64,000 bases of DNA, taken from positions 1,736,403 to 1,800,402 of the forward strand of contig DDIN01000008.1 in the NCBI GenBank assembly GCA_002338565.1. Reading direction: 5' to 3'. This stretch comes from Hyphomonadaceae bacterium UBA1849. GTDB lineage: Bacteria > Pseudomonadota > Alphaproteobacteria > Caulobacterales > Hyphomonadaceae. The position numbers were made by a program, and so were the translations under genes. Under the pieces are notes generated by a model that saw only the letters and a program-made list of their open reading frames with translations, did not search any database and was not told the origin of the DNA. This document shows, piece by piece, positions 32,236-39,392 of the stretch (its first letter is position 1; the number at the start of each line of letters is the position of its first letter).

Positions 32236-33286
32236 ACGTGTTGCAAAACTGAAAGAACTCGCTCGTGAGCGCATTCTGGTGTTTGACGGCTCATGGGGCG
32301 TGTTGATCCAGAATAAGGGCCTCGTTGAAGAGGATTATCGCGGCGACCGCTTCACGGCTTTTGCAGGTCAGATGAAGGGCAATAACGACATTCTTAACGT
32401 CACGCGCCCTGACATTATCGAAGACATCCACAACGCCTATTTTGGCGCGGGCGCGGACATCTCCGAGACGAACACATTCTGCTCCACGACCATTGCGCAG
32501 GATGACTATGAGCTGGATGCACAGTCCGTTTATGACCTCAACTATGAGGGCGCGAAAATCGGCCGTCGCATCGCCGATGAATGGACGGCCAAAGAGCCGG
32601 ACAAGCCGCGCTTTCTGGCTGGCGCAATGGGCCCGCTCAACAAAATGCTCTCCATGTCTCCGGACGTGAATGATCCGGGCGCGCGCGCTGTCACCTTTGA
32701 TGAGGTCTATCAGACCTACCGCCATCAGGTGAAAGCGCTCTATGAGGGCGGCGTGGACATGTATGTGATCGAAACCATCACGGACACGCTGAACTGCAAG
32801 GCTGCGATCAAGGCGATCCGCGATCTGGAAGCGGAAGGTCAGGAAGAGCTGCCAATCTGGATTTCAGGTACGATTACAGACCGGTCTGGCCGAACGCTGT
32901 CTGGTCAGACGGTGTCAGCGTTCTGGAATTCTATCCGTCACGGTCGCCCGTTTGCGGTTGGCTTTAACTGTGCGCTTGGCGCAGAGCTCATGCGCCCGCA
33001 CGTGGCAGACCTGGCGCGTCAGGCAGATTGTTTCGTGTCAGCTCACCCGAACGCGGGATTGCCGAACGAGATGGGTTCATATGATGAAACACCAGAGCAG
33101 ACGGCCGCCCATATCGGAAACTGGGCGCGCGATGGTTTGCTGAACATTGTTGGCGGCTGTTGTGGGACAACGCCGGCGCATATCGAGGCGATTGCCAAAG
33201 CGGTTGAGGGCGTCAAGCCGCGTCAGCCTGCCGAGGCAAAGCACACGCTTCGTTTGTCCGGACTGGAGCCATTCGAAGTCGCCTGA
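32222..33286 (+). CDS. metH: Methionine synthase, homocysteine-binding half (split MetH)
   Basis: The 354-residue product is the TIM-barrel homocysteine S-methyltransferase domain: LVFDGSWGVLIQNKGL, GADISETNTFCST, and the zinc ligands Cys250 in GFNCALG and Cys313-Cys314 in GGCCGTTP. It binds and activates homocysteine. It lacks the folate, cobalamin and reactivation domains, which are in the gene at 39393, more than 6 kb away. Both products are needed for methyl transfer from 5-methyl-THF to homocysteine. ATG 32222 is preferred (AGAAGAG nine bases upstream) to ATG 32213, and overlaps the end of copy C. Confidence 0.9.
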   Translation: MTRTERVAKLKELARERILVFDGSWGVLIQNKGLVEEDYRGDRFTAFAGQMKGNNDILNVTRPDIIEDIHNAYFGAGADISETNTFCSTTIAQDDYELDAQSVYDLNYEGAKIGRRIADEWTAKEPDKPRFLAGAMGPLNKMLSMSPDVNDPGARAVTFDEVYQTYRHQVKALYEGGVDMYVIETITDTLNCKAAIKAIRDLEAEGQEELPIWISGTITDRSGRTLSGQTVSAFWNSIRHGRPFAVGFNCALGAELMRPHVADLARQADCFVSAHPNAGLPNEMGSYDETPEQTAAHIGNWARDGLLNIVGGCCGTTPAHIEAIAKAVEGVKPRQPAEAKHTLRLSGLEPFEVA

Positions 33287-33306
33287 TCCGCTAAGGAGGG
33301 TGGGGC

Positions 33307-33984
33307 ATGACAATTAATGGTGACGTGAAGACGGGCGATCTGTTTGTCTTCTACGGGCTGTTGCAGCCTGTATCTGAAAGCTTTCCGCATGTGATTGATC
33401 TGGCGGGAAGCGGCGCGTTTCTGGGCGCGGCGCGTATTCGCGGTGACCTTTACGATGTCGGTGGTTATCCCGGCATGGTCGCGGGAGATGGTCTGGTATG
33501 CGGCACACTCTACCGTATCGACGACCCTGTTATTGTTCCTGAAATCGACGCGTTTGAGGATATCATTCCGGGTGAGGAAGCTGAGTCGCTTTACCGGCGG
33601 GAACAGCATCCGGTTCTGAATGCGGACGGCGCGCCCACGGGCCAGACGGCATGGGTTTATGTGTTCAACAAACCGCTCGCAGAAGACCCGAAGATTGAAA
33701 GCGGCGATTGGCTTAAGGATGGCGAACCGCATTATCGAAAGCGCAAACGTGCGCCGCTTCAATGGGCGCTACGAGGCGTGTTTGCGACGCTATTTGCATT
33801 GTTCGCTTACGTGCTTCTGAGCCTCGTCATCGGGATCATTTTCGACAATCAGCTGCTGACGCTCGTTGTCGGTGTTGGCGGGGCGCTCGGAGTCTTTCTG
33901 ATTGCGCTGTTCGGAAATGCGCGGAATGATGGGCATCATTCAGGGCCCGATGCGTCAGACATGATAAACGTGCGGATGGATTGA
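33307..33984 (+). CDS. Gamma-glutamylcyclotransferase-like (AIG2) protein with membrane tail
   Basis: Residues 10-125 follow the GGCT/AIG2 fold: FVFYGLLQP in place of the usual YGSL start, IRGDLYDVGGYPGMV, and VCGTLYRIDD with an acid residue further on (FEDIIPGEEAESLYRRE). Two membrane helices at about 160-180 and 185-205 end the protein. Family enzymes cleave gamma-glutamyl amines to 5-oxoproline, but many are uncharacterised. It follows metH1 by 20 bases and may belong to the same transcript. Confidence 0.75.
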   Translation: MTINGDVKTGDLFVFYGLLQPVSESFPHVIDLAGSGAFLGAARIRGDLYDVGGYPGMVAGDGLVCGTLYRIDDPVIVPEIDAFEDIIPGEEAESLYRREQHPVLNADGAPTGQTAWVYVFNKPLAEDPKIESGDWLKDGEPHYRKRKRAPLQWALRGVFATLFALFAYVLLSLVIGIIFDNQLLTLVVGVGGALGVFLIALFGNARNDGHHSGPDASDMINVRMD

Positions 33985-34015
33985 GGCGCTTAAACAGATG
34001 TCTTGGGAGGGGCTC

Positions 34016-34258
34016 ATGTTTAAAGGTTCAAAGATTGTCTGGGTGATTATCTTCACCGGCATTTTTTATTACGGCGCAAATTTCGCACTTGGCGGCTTCA
34101 TTGGCGATGAAACAATCCAGCGTGTTGTCTCAGGTGTGATCGCGCTGGGGATTGGCGCGATCATGCTTTTCAGCAAAGGTGAGGCCAGTTCTGATGGCGC
34201 GTCGCGTACAGAGCGTGACAGCGATTTTGACGGCTTTGATGGCGGCATGGGCGACTAG
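34016..34258 (+). CDS. Small two-helix membrane protein
   Basis: The start at ATG 34016 is placed by GGGAGGGG just upstream (34004-34011); an ATG at 33998 lies before that site. The 80-residue product has two membrane helices (about 7-27 and 37-55) and an acidic tail (DSDFDGFDGGMGD). No family recognised. Confidence 0.65.
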   Translation: MFKGSKIVWVIIFTGIFYYGANFALGGFIGDETIQRVVSGVIALGIGAIMLFSKGEASSDGASRTERDSDFDGFDGGMGD

Positions 34259-34301
34259 CCTTTTCTGAGTGTCTCATCCGGCCGGTTCCGGAGGGAGAGA
34301 C

Positions 34302-34853
34302 ATGGGCAAGACATTCGAACGGCTTGATGACAAGCTGATCAGCTTCATCGAGAAACAGCCTATGTTTTTCGTGGCGACCGCGCCGCTCTCAGCTGATGGT
34401 CATGTGAATGTCTCGCCCAAGGGGTATGACAGTTTCCGCGTCATCGATGACATGACGGTCGCCTGGCTGGACCTTGGCGGGTCTGGCATTGAGACCATGG
34501 CGCACCTGAAAGAGAATGGCCGCATCACCATCATGTTCTGCGCGTTTGAGGGCGCGCCGAATATTCTGCGCCTCTATGGCGAAGGCGAAACCGTCACGTT
34601 TGATGACGCGCGTTTCCCTGACCTTCTGGCGTTATTCCCTGATTTCAAAAAGGCACGTTCCATCGTTCTGGTGAAGCTGGAGCGTATTCAGGATAGCTGC
34701 GGCTGGTCAGTGCCCTTCATGGATTTCAAGGGCGAACGTGACCAGCTCAAGCGCACATGGGATCATCGCTATGAAACGATGGACGATGTGGAGGGCTTTA
34801 TCCGTCAGCGAAACGCCCGCAGCATTGATGGCCTGCCAGCGTTTGAGGACTAA
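34302..34853 (+). CDS. Pyridoxamine 5'-phosphate oxidase-family flavoprotein
   Basis: The start at ATG 34302 has GGAGGGAGAG upstream. The product has the split-barrel FMN-binding layout: FIEKQPMFFVATAPLSADGHVNVSPKGYDSFRVID, TVAWLDLGGSGIETMAHLKENGRITIMFCAF, and LRLYGEGETV. Such proteins bind FMN or F420-like cofactors and often reduce or oxidise unknown small molecules. Its stop codon overlaps the next start (TAATG). Confidence 0.8.
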   Translation: MGKTFERLDDKLISFIEKQPMFFVATAPLSADGHVNVSPKGYDSFRVIDDMTVAWLDLGGSGIETMAHLKENGRITIMFCAFEGAPNILRLYGEGETVTFDDARFPDLLALFPDFKKARSIVLVKLERIQDSCGWSVPFMDFKGERDQLKRTWDHRYETMDDVEGFIRQRNARSIDGLPAFED

Positions 34854-35047
34854 TGCCTGACTTCTGGAAATTCTTCACCGGTGTCTCGGTTGCCGTCGTC
34901 GTCTACGCGGTGAGCTATGTCGTTATTAAACTGATGGGCGGGAATATCTTTCTTGCCGGTCTGCTGGCAGGCGGGTTTGCAGCCATCGCATTTTACGGCA
35001 TGGGGCATGTGCTCGGCTATTCGATGCCGGAGGATATGGACCAATAG
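34853..35047 (+). CDS. Small two-helix membrane protein (64 aa)
   Basis: The gene starts inside the stop of the preceding flavoprotein gene (TAATG), so translation is coupled. Two hydrophobic segments (about 8-28 and 33-53) account for most of the protein. The GGNIFLAGLLAGGFAAIAFYGMGHVLGY stretch has many glycines typical of packed helices. No family recognised. Confidence 0.65.
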   Translation: MPDFWKFFTGVSVAVVVYAVSYVVIKLMGGNIFLAGLLAGGFAAIAFYGMGHVLGYSMPEDMDQ

Positions 35048-35056
35048 GAGAGCCGC

Positions 35057-35440
35057 ATGGGTGCCTGGGGTGTTGGAAGTTTCGAAAATGACGGCGCGCT
35101 GGATTATCTGGCAAGCGTGGAAGAGGTCGGCGCCTCTCTGATTGCGGGCTCGTTAGGGCAACCCTTTGTTGAACCCGATCTGGAAATGGATGATGGGGTT
35201 GAAGTGCTGGTTGCGGCCGAGATTGTTGCGGCTGTCGCGACCGGAAAGCTGGACAGGTTACCTGAAGGCGCCGAGGACTTTCTGACATCGCTGGGCGATC
35301 TGTCCGGATTGAAGGCTCAGGCCCACGCAGCGGTCACCATCGTGCGCGACAGTTCGGAGCTTAGCGACGTCTGGGCGGAAACCGATCATCATCAGCAATG
35401 GCTCGCTGACGTAAACGCCCTTATCGCGCGCCTCAGCTAA
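35057..35440 (+). CDS. DUF4259 protein
   Basis: The protein begins MGAWGVGSFENDGALDYLASV, the characteristic start of DUF4259, and continues with AAEIVAAVATGKLD, which also fits. The family is of unknown function and is widespread in bacteria. AGGAGAG precedes the ATG. It is the last plus-strand gene before the terminator at 35463. Confidence 0.85.
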   Translation: MGAWGVGSFENDGALDYLASVEEVGASLIAGSLGQPFVEPDLEMDDGVEVLVAAEIVAAVATGKLDRLPEGAEDFLTSLGDLSGLKAQAHAAVTIVRDSSELSDVWAETDHHQQWLADVNALIARLS

Positions 35441-35462
35441 GTCACTGATTTTTAAGTAAAGA

Positions 35463-35491
35463 AAAAGCCCGCCGGTAAAACGCCGGCGGGC
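35463..35491. terminator. Strong bidirectional terminator
   Basis: GCCCGCCGG (35467-35475) and CCGGCGGGC (35483-35491) form a perfect 9-bp stem. On the minus strand it is followed by TTTTTCTTT, so it primarily ends the TonB-receptor transcript. It also lies downstream of the plus-strand DUF4259 gene. Confidence 0.85.
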
Positions 35492-35523
35492 TTCGGTGCA
35501 GTTCGTGGAGGAATGATCAGGAC

Positions 35524-38500
35524 TTAATAGTTGATCGTTGCACCAATAGAGAATGTACGACCCAGAGCATTACCTACGAACGGGTTGTAGGAGAGCTCGA
35601 GCTGCGCAGCAGCTGGATCTTCATCAGTGATGTTCTCGATAGAGCCTGTGATGGACACATCAGCGAACTCAACCGGCACTTCCCAGAAGACGTGCAGATC
35701 GTGCTGGATGAAGTCTTCACCGTCCGCGCCGTAGATGATGCCAGCTCGGGTGTCTTCAACACCGGAGATGTATTCCATCTGGTAGCGGAAGTTCCACGCA
35801 TCCATGTTGTAGTTTGCGTAGAGGTTGCCCTTCAGGTCGGAGATAGCAGGTGCAGAGCGAGCGAAGTTCGCAAAGCCGACCGCATCATAACCAGGTGTTA
35901 CAACAACGCCGTTGATCGCGATGTCACGTACATCATACTCGAGCGTATATGTGCCTGAGCCGCCAACTTCCATGAAGCCCGGGCCGAGATCCCAGCCATA
36001 GCTTGCAGTGAAGTCGATACCGGATGTTTTGATACCTGGGCCGTTGATGAGGTCAGTGCGGACACGTGAGATGTCGTTACCGATTGTTACACCCTGGGTA
36101 CAGCCGCCTTGGAAAGTAACCAGGCTTGCGAGAGGGGAGCTACAATCAGCTGGCTGCTGGCCAGAAACGTATGGTTGACCTGTAGAAGGGTCAATCAGTG
36201 GGTCTCCATTCGCATCAGTCTGTGGAGCAACGAGGTTCGCGATACCTTGAGCAGGTGTCGTTGTGATCTCGTCTTCGAAGTCATAGCTCCAATAGTCGAA
36301 GCTGGCCTGGAAGCCTTCATAGTTGAAGACAGCGCCGATGTTGTAGGTGAAGGCAGACTCTGGTGCGAGGCCAGGGTTGCCGTAGATATCAACTGATTTG
36401 AAGTTGTTACCTGCAGCCTGAATGCCTGCCAGCGTTGTTGCTGTGTTGCCGTTCAGGATGTTGCCAGGAAGCGGACCACGGAAGGTCGTACCAGCAGAAC
36501 CACGAACGACGAGGTAGTCGTTAGCTTCCCAACGGACAGAGACTTTAGGGTCTGTCGTTGCGCCAACCTGCCCGCCGTAATCTTCGTAACGAAGAGCGAC
36601 AGTTGCTTCGAGCGTGTCGAGGAGCGGGATCTGAACCTCTGCGAACGCAGCGTAGACGCTTTGTTGCAGGCGGGATTCAGTTGTCTGGCCGAGGAAGACG
36701 AATGGACCGGTCTGAACCGCACCGTTAGTCAGGCAAGAGTTGTCGCCTTCAACACCGCAAGGGTTGATCGCTGCGTTAGACAGATCGTTGATCGGGTCGC
36801 TGCGGAAGTTCGAGTGACGGTACTGGCCGCCAACAGCGTATGCGATGTTACCAGCGCCGAGATCGAAGTCAGTCACACCAGCATAGACAGAGTCGATGAT
36901 GACAACGTCTTCTTGCTGCTCTGTACCGTTTGGCTGAACCATCCAGCCGAGGACTGCTGCAGAGTTCTCGTTACCTGGAATGTAGTTCGCATTGTCCAGG
37001 CCAAGCGCAGGGTTAGACGCCTGCGAGTTGATGAACGGGTTGAAGTAGAGACAGTCGCCAACACCAGCTGTACCAGTTGTGCGGTCACAATCCGGGCCAC
37101 CGAAGCCTTCGAGAGCTGCCTGCATGCGAGAGCCGACAGTGTCCGGAGTGTAGAAGAGACGACGGGACTGGTAGAAGGTGATGTCGTTGGTCCATGTGGA
37201 GTCTTCTGTGACGTCCCACTCAAAGCCTGCAGACATGCGGAACGCGTCGTTTTCAGCTTTACCAATGCCGCCGCCAAGACCGCCTGTGAGTTCTTCAATA
37301 CCACCAGCGCCAACTGGACGGCCGAGAAGGATCGCAGCGTATGTGCCAAGCGCCTGAGCTGTCGGGCCAGTCGGGTCAGCAACGCTACCTGCGAAAGGAA
37401 GGCCTGTGCTGAGGTTCAGGGACTGGTCGATGAAGCCCTGATAGCCCGGGTTTGAAGACGGTACGAAGAAGGCATACGCAGAACCCGGGCCGTTAGGACC
37501 CTGGGTCGGCGGGAATGTCGGAGAGTAACGGTTCGCGTTCTGGTGGGTTTGTGCCCAGAGAGCGTTCGCGTTGATGCGGAACTCAGGAGAGAGGTCAGCG
37601 TCGAACTGAGCGTAAATCTGTGTGCGCTCTGTGTCCTCAACGAGGTTACCGAACGGGATGTAAGAGAAACGACAGATTGGAACGCCGCTCGTAGAACCGA
37701 CTTCACCACCAGTGTCGACACACGCGTTGCCTGCAGGGCCGAGACCATCAATACCAACGCCGAGCGCGGTACCGCCCTGACCCTGAGAGATGTCGCCAAG
37801 GTAAGGCAGGTAAGTCGCCGGGTTACCCAGAGCAGACCAGCCAGCAGGGTTAGTGCTGAATGGTTGGAAGACGAAGTCACGCTCGAGGTTAGACAGTTCC
37901 GAACGGGCCTGGTGGCCGATGCCAACCATGATGTTGCCGTTCTCGAAGTTGTGCCCCCAGAGAGCAGACACTTCGAAGTCGCCGTCAGAACCGTCAATGG
38001 CTGTGTAATCGCCAGAGAGTTCGAGGCCTTCAAAACTTGTGCGTGTGATGAAGTTCGCAACGCCTGAAATCGCGTCAGAACCGTAAGTCGCTGCAGCCCC
38101 TTGCTTCAGAAGCTCGACGCGCTCGAGAGCGAACATCGGGATGAGCTGGGTGTCAGCGAAGCCGTCGCCTGGGGAGGCGATGGTGCGGTGGCCGTTCAGG
38201 AGAACGAGGTTACGTGTCGCGCCGAGGTTACGCAGGTTGATAGAGCCGGAGCCCTGAGAGCCTTGCGCGCCTGGTGCGAACTGGTTGGAGTCACCAAGAA
38301 CAGAACCAACAGATGGAAGAGACTTGATCAGTTCCAGAGGAGAGCTGATACCGGTCTCTTCAAGTTCCGCGCGACCGAAAACGTCAACCGGCAGAGCAGA
38401 GTCTTCTGGTGTACCAGCAATGAAAGAACCAGTTACAACAACACGCTGTTGAACCGCTGCGTCTTCTTCAGCTGTTTCCTGAATACGTTCCGGAGCATCT

Positions 38501-38589
38501 GCGCTCTGAGCCATAGCTGGGACAGCCATGGAGAGGCCGAGCGCCAGCCAAAGTGCCGAGCGGGCACACGTCGAGTGTAGGTTTTTCAT
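35524..38589 (-). CDS. TonB-dependent outer-membrane receptor
   Basis: The 1021-residue product has a signal peptide (to AMAQS, about 28) and a plug domain (about 45-170) with RVVVTGSFIAG, SPLELIKSLPSVG, INLRNLGATRNLVLLNGHR and LKQGAAATYGSDAISGVANFITR. A 22-strand-type barrel runs to the terminal aromatic motif FSIGATINY. These proteins import large nutrients with TonB energy. The position between the two MetH halves might suggest cobalamin, but no cobalamin riboswitch is visible upstream, and the length and plug are also usual for peptide or sugar receptors. Codon use differs from neighbours, as expected for a highly expressed gene. Confidence 0.95.
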   Translation of the reverse strand: MKNLHSTCARSALWLALGLSMAVPAMAQSADAPERIQETAEEDAAVQQRVVVTGSFIAGTPEDSALPVDVFGRAELEETGISSPLELIKSLPSVGSVLGDSNQFAPGAQGSQGSGSINLRNLGATRNLVLLNGHRTIASPGDGFADTQLIPMFALERVELLKQGAAATYGSDAISGVANFITRTSFEGLELSGDYTAIDGSDGDFEVSALWGHNFENGNIMVGIGHQARSELSNLERDFVFQPFSTNPAGWSALGNPATYLPYLGDISQGQGGTALGVGIDGLGPAGNACVDTGGEVGSTSGVPICRFSYIPFGNLVEDTERTQIYAQFDADLSPEFRINANALWAQTHQNANRYSPTFPPTQGPNGPGSAYAFFVPSSNPGYQGFIDQSLNLSTGLPFAGSVADPTGPTAQALGTYAAILLGRPVGAGGIEELTGGLGGGIGKAENDAFRMSAGFEWDVTEDSTWTNDITFYQSRRLFYTPDTVGSRMQAALEGFGGPDCDRTTGTAGVGDCLYFNPFINSQASNPALGLDNANYIPGNENSAAVLGWMVQPNGTEQQEDVVIIDSVYAGVTDFDLGAGNIAYAVGGQYRHSNFRSDPINDLSNAAINPCGVEGDNSCLTNGAVQTGPFVFLGQTTESRLQQSVYAAFAEVQIPLLDTLEATVALRYEDYGGQVGATTDPKVSVRWEANDYLVVRGSAGTTFRGPLPGNILNGNTATTLAGIQAAGNNFKSVDIYGNPGLAPESAFTYNIGAVFNYEGFQASFDYWSYDFEDEITTTPAQGIANLVAPQTDANGDPLIDPSTGQPYVSGQQPADCSSPLASLVTFQGGCTQGVTIGNDISRVRTDLINGPGIKTSGIDFTASYGWDLGPGFMEVGGSGTYTLEYDVRDIAINGVVVTPGYDAVGFANFARSAPAISDLKGNLYANYNMDAWNFRYQMEYISGVEDTRAGIIYGADGEDFIQHDLHVFWEVPVEFADVSITGSIENITDEDPAAAQLELSYNPFVGNALGRTFSIGATINY

Positions 38590-39392
38590 GATCTACGTCT
38601 TCTCCCTAAGATATTACTTGTATTTACACCAAAATACTTTGGTTTTTCCTGCATGTGCCTTGAGTATATAAAGTAGTCAAGTTTAGGGAGTGTTAGTGCC
38701 AATCCGGCGACTTCAGAGCGCAATCTGCTCATCTGTTTTTGATAAAAAGATATTTATAATCAGATATTTAATGGATTTTCGTTGTCGCGAAGGTGGCTGA
38801 AAATGCACGTCTGACCACCGAATTTTCATGGCGCGATATTCTTTAAAAGAATAACTATTATTCTGTATTCGCTGTAATATATGCTGTATAATTGGAAAAG
38901 TTTCAGAAAATTATATTCTAACCAGAGTATTAAACGTGAAGAAATATTGGTGAGGTAGTGCTTCGGCTGGAATTGCGACTTCTAATGTAATATATGGCGT
39001 ATTCAGCCTATTTGCATAGAGCTAGCTATCGCGAAATGCGCCGGAGTGCAATACGGCTAAACTTCATTATTGGTGAGATTGTAAAATTTGAGCCGTCAAG
39101 GAAGCCCTTCAGACGCCCGGTGGCAGCGTGGATTCCGTTGATGCGCCAAAAATGGCAGCTCAGAGCGAATTTTCGAGCAGCGTGATATAAAACGCACAAT
39201 TTGGAATGACTGTTATTCTTTTTGGTTATTTTGTTGAAAGATCGTCATTCCTCAGGCGACTAAATGCAGCCGCGGGGCAGAGTTGAGATTCTCTGTTTCC
39301 ACCTTTCAGGAAGAAAGTGTCACTGCGGGCTTTGTAATAGGCGTGTTACCCTTTATGAGAGGGCCAACCCAAACATATGCGCCAAGGTTTAT
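38590..39392. other. 803-base AT-rich intergenic region between receptor and metH2
   Basis: It carries the divergent promoters of the receptor and of metH2. It contains the inverted repeats 38838-38852 and 38848-38864. A 63-codon frame at 38994-39185 shows neither a good ribosome binding site nor a recognisable protein, so it is not called. No cobalamin riboswitch was found: neither GCCACTG nor its complement CAGTGGC occurs in the region. Confidence 0.6.
38848..38864. promoter_or_regulatory. Operator-like inverted repeats upstream of the TonB receptor
   Basis: AGAATAACTATTATTCT (38848-38864) has perfect 7-bp arms around three bases. It overlaps a second palindrome, ATTCTTTAAAAGAAT (38838-38852). 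It lies about 260 bases upstream of the receptor start. It resembles an iron- or MarR-type operator in shape, but no regulator is assigned. Confidence 0.4.

Noticed and set aside
36661..38580. Long plus-strand frames of 159 to 264 codons opposite the TonB receptor
   Set aside because: They lie wholly inside the receptor gene on the other strand and arise from its codon bias; no ribosome binding sites or protein motifs are seen.
38994..39185. 63-codon frame in the receptor-metH2 gap
   Set aside because: No ribosome binding site, very basic composition and no recognisable motif.
38590..39392. Cobalamin riboswitch before the TonB receptor or metH2
   Set aside because: Expected from the B12 link, but the conserved box GCCACTG or its complement is absent from the region.
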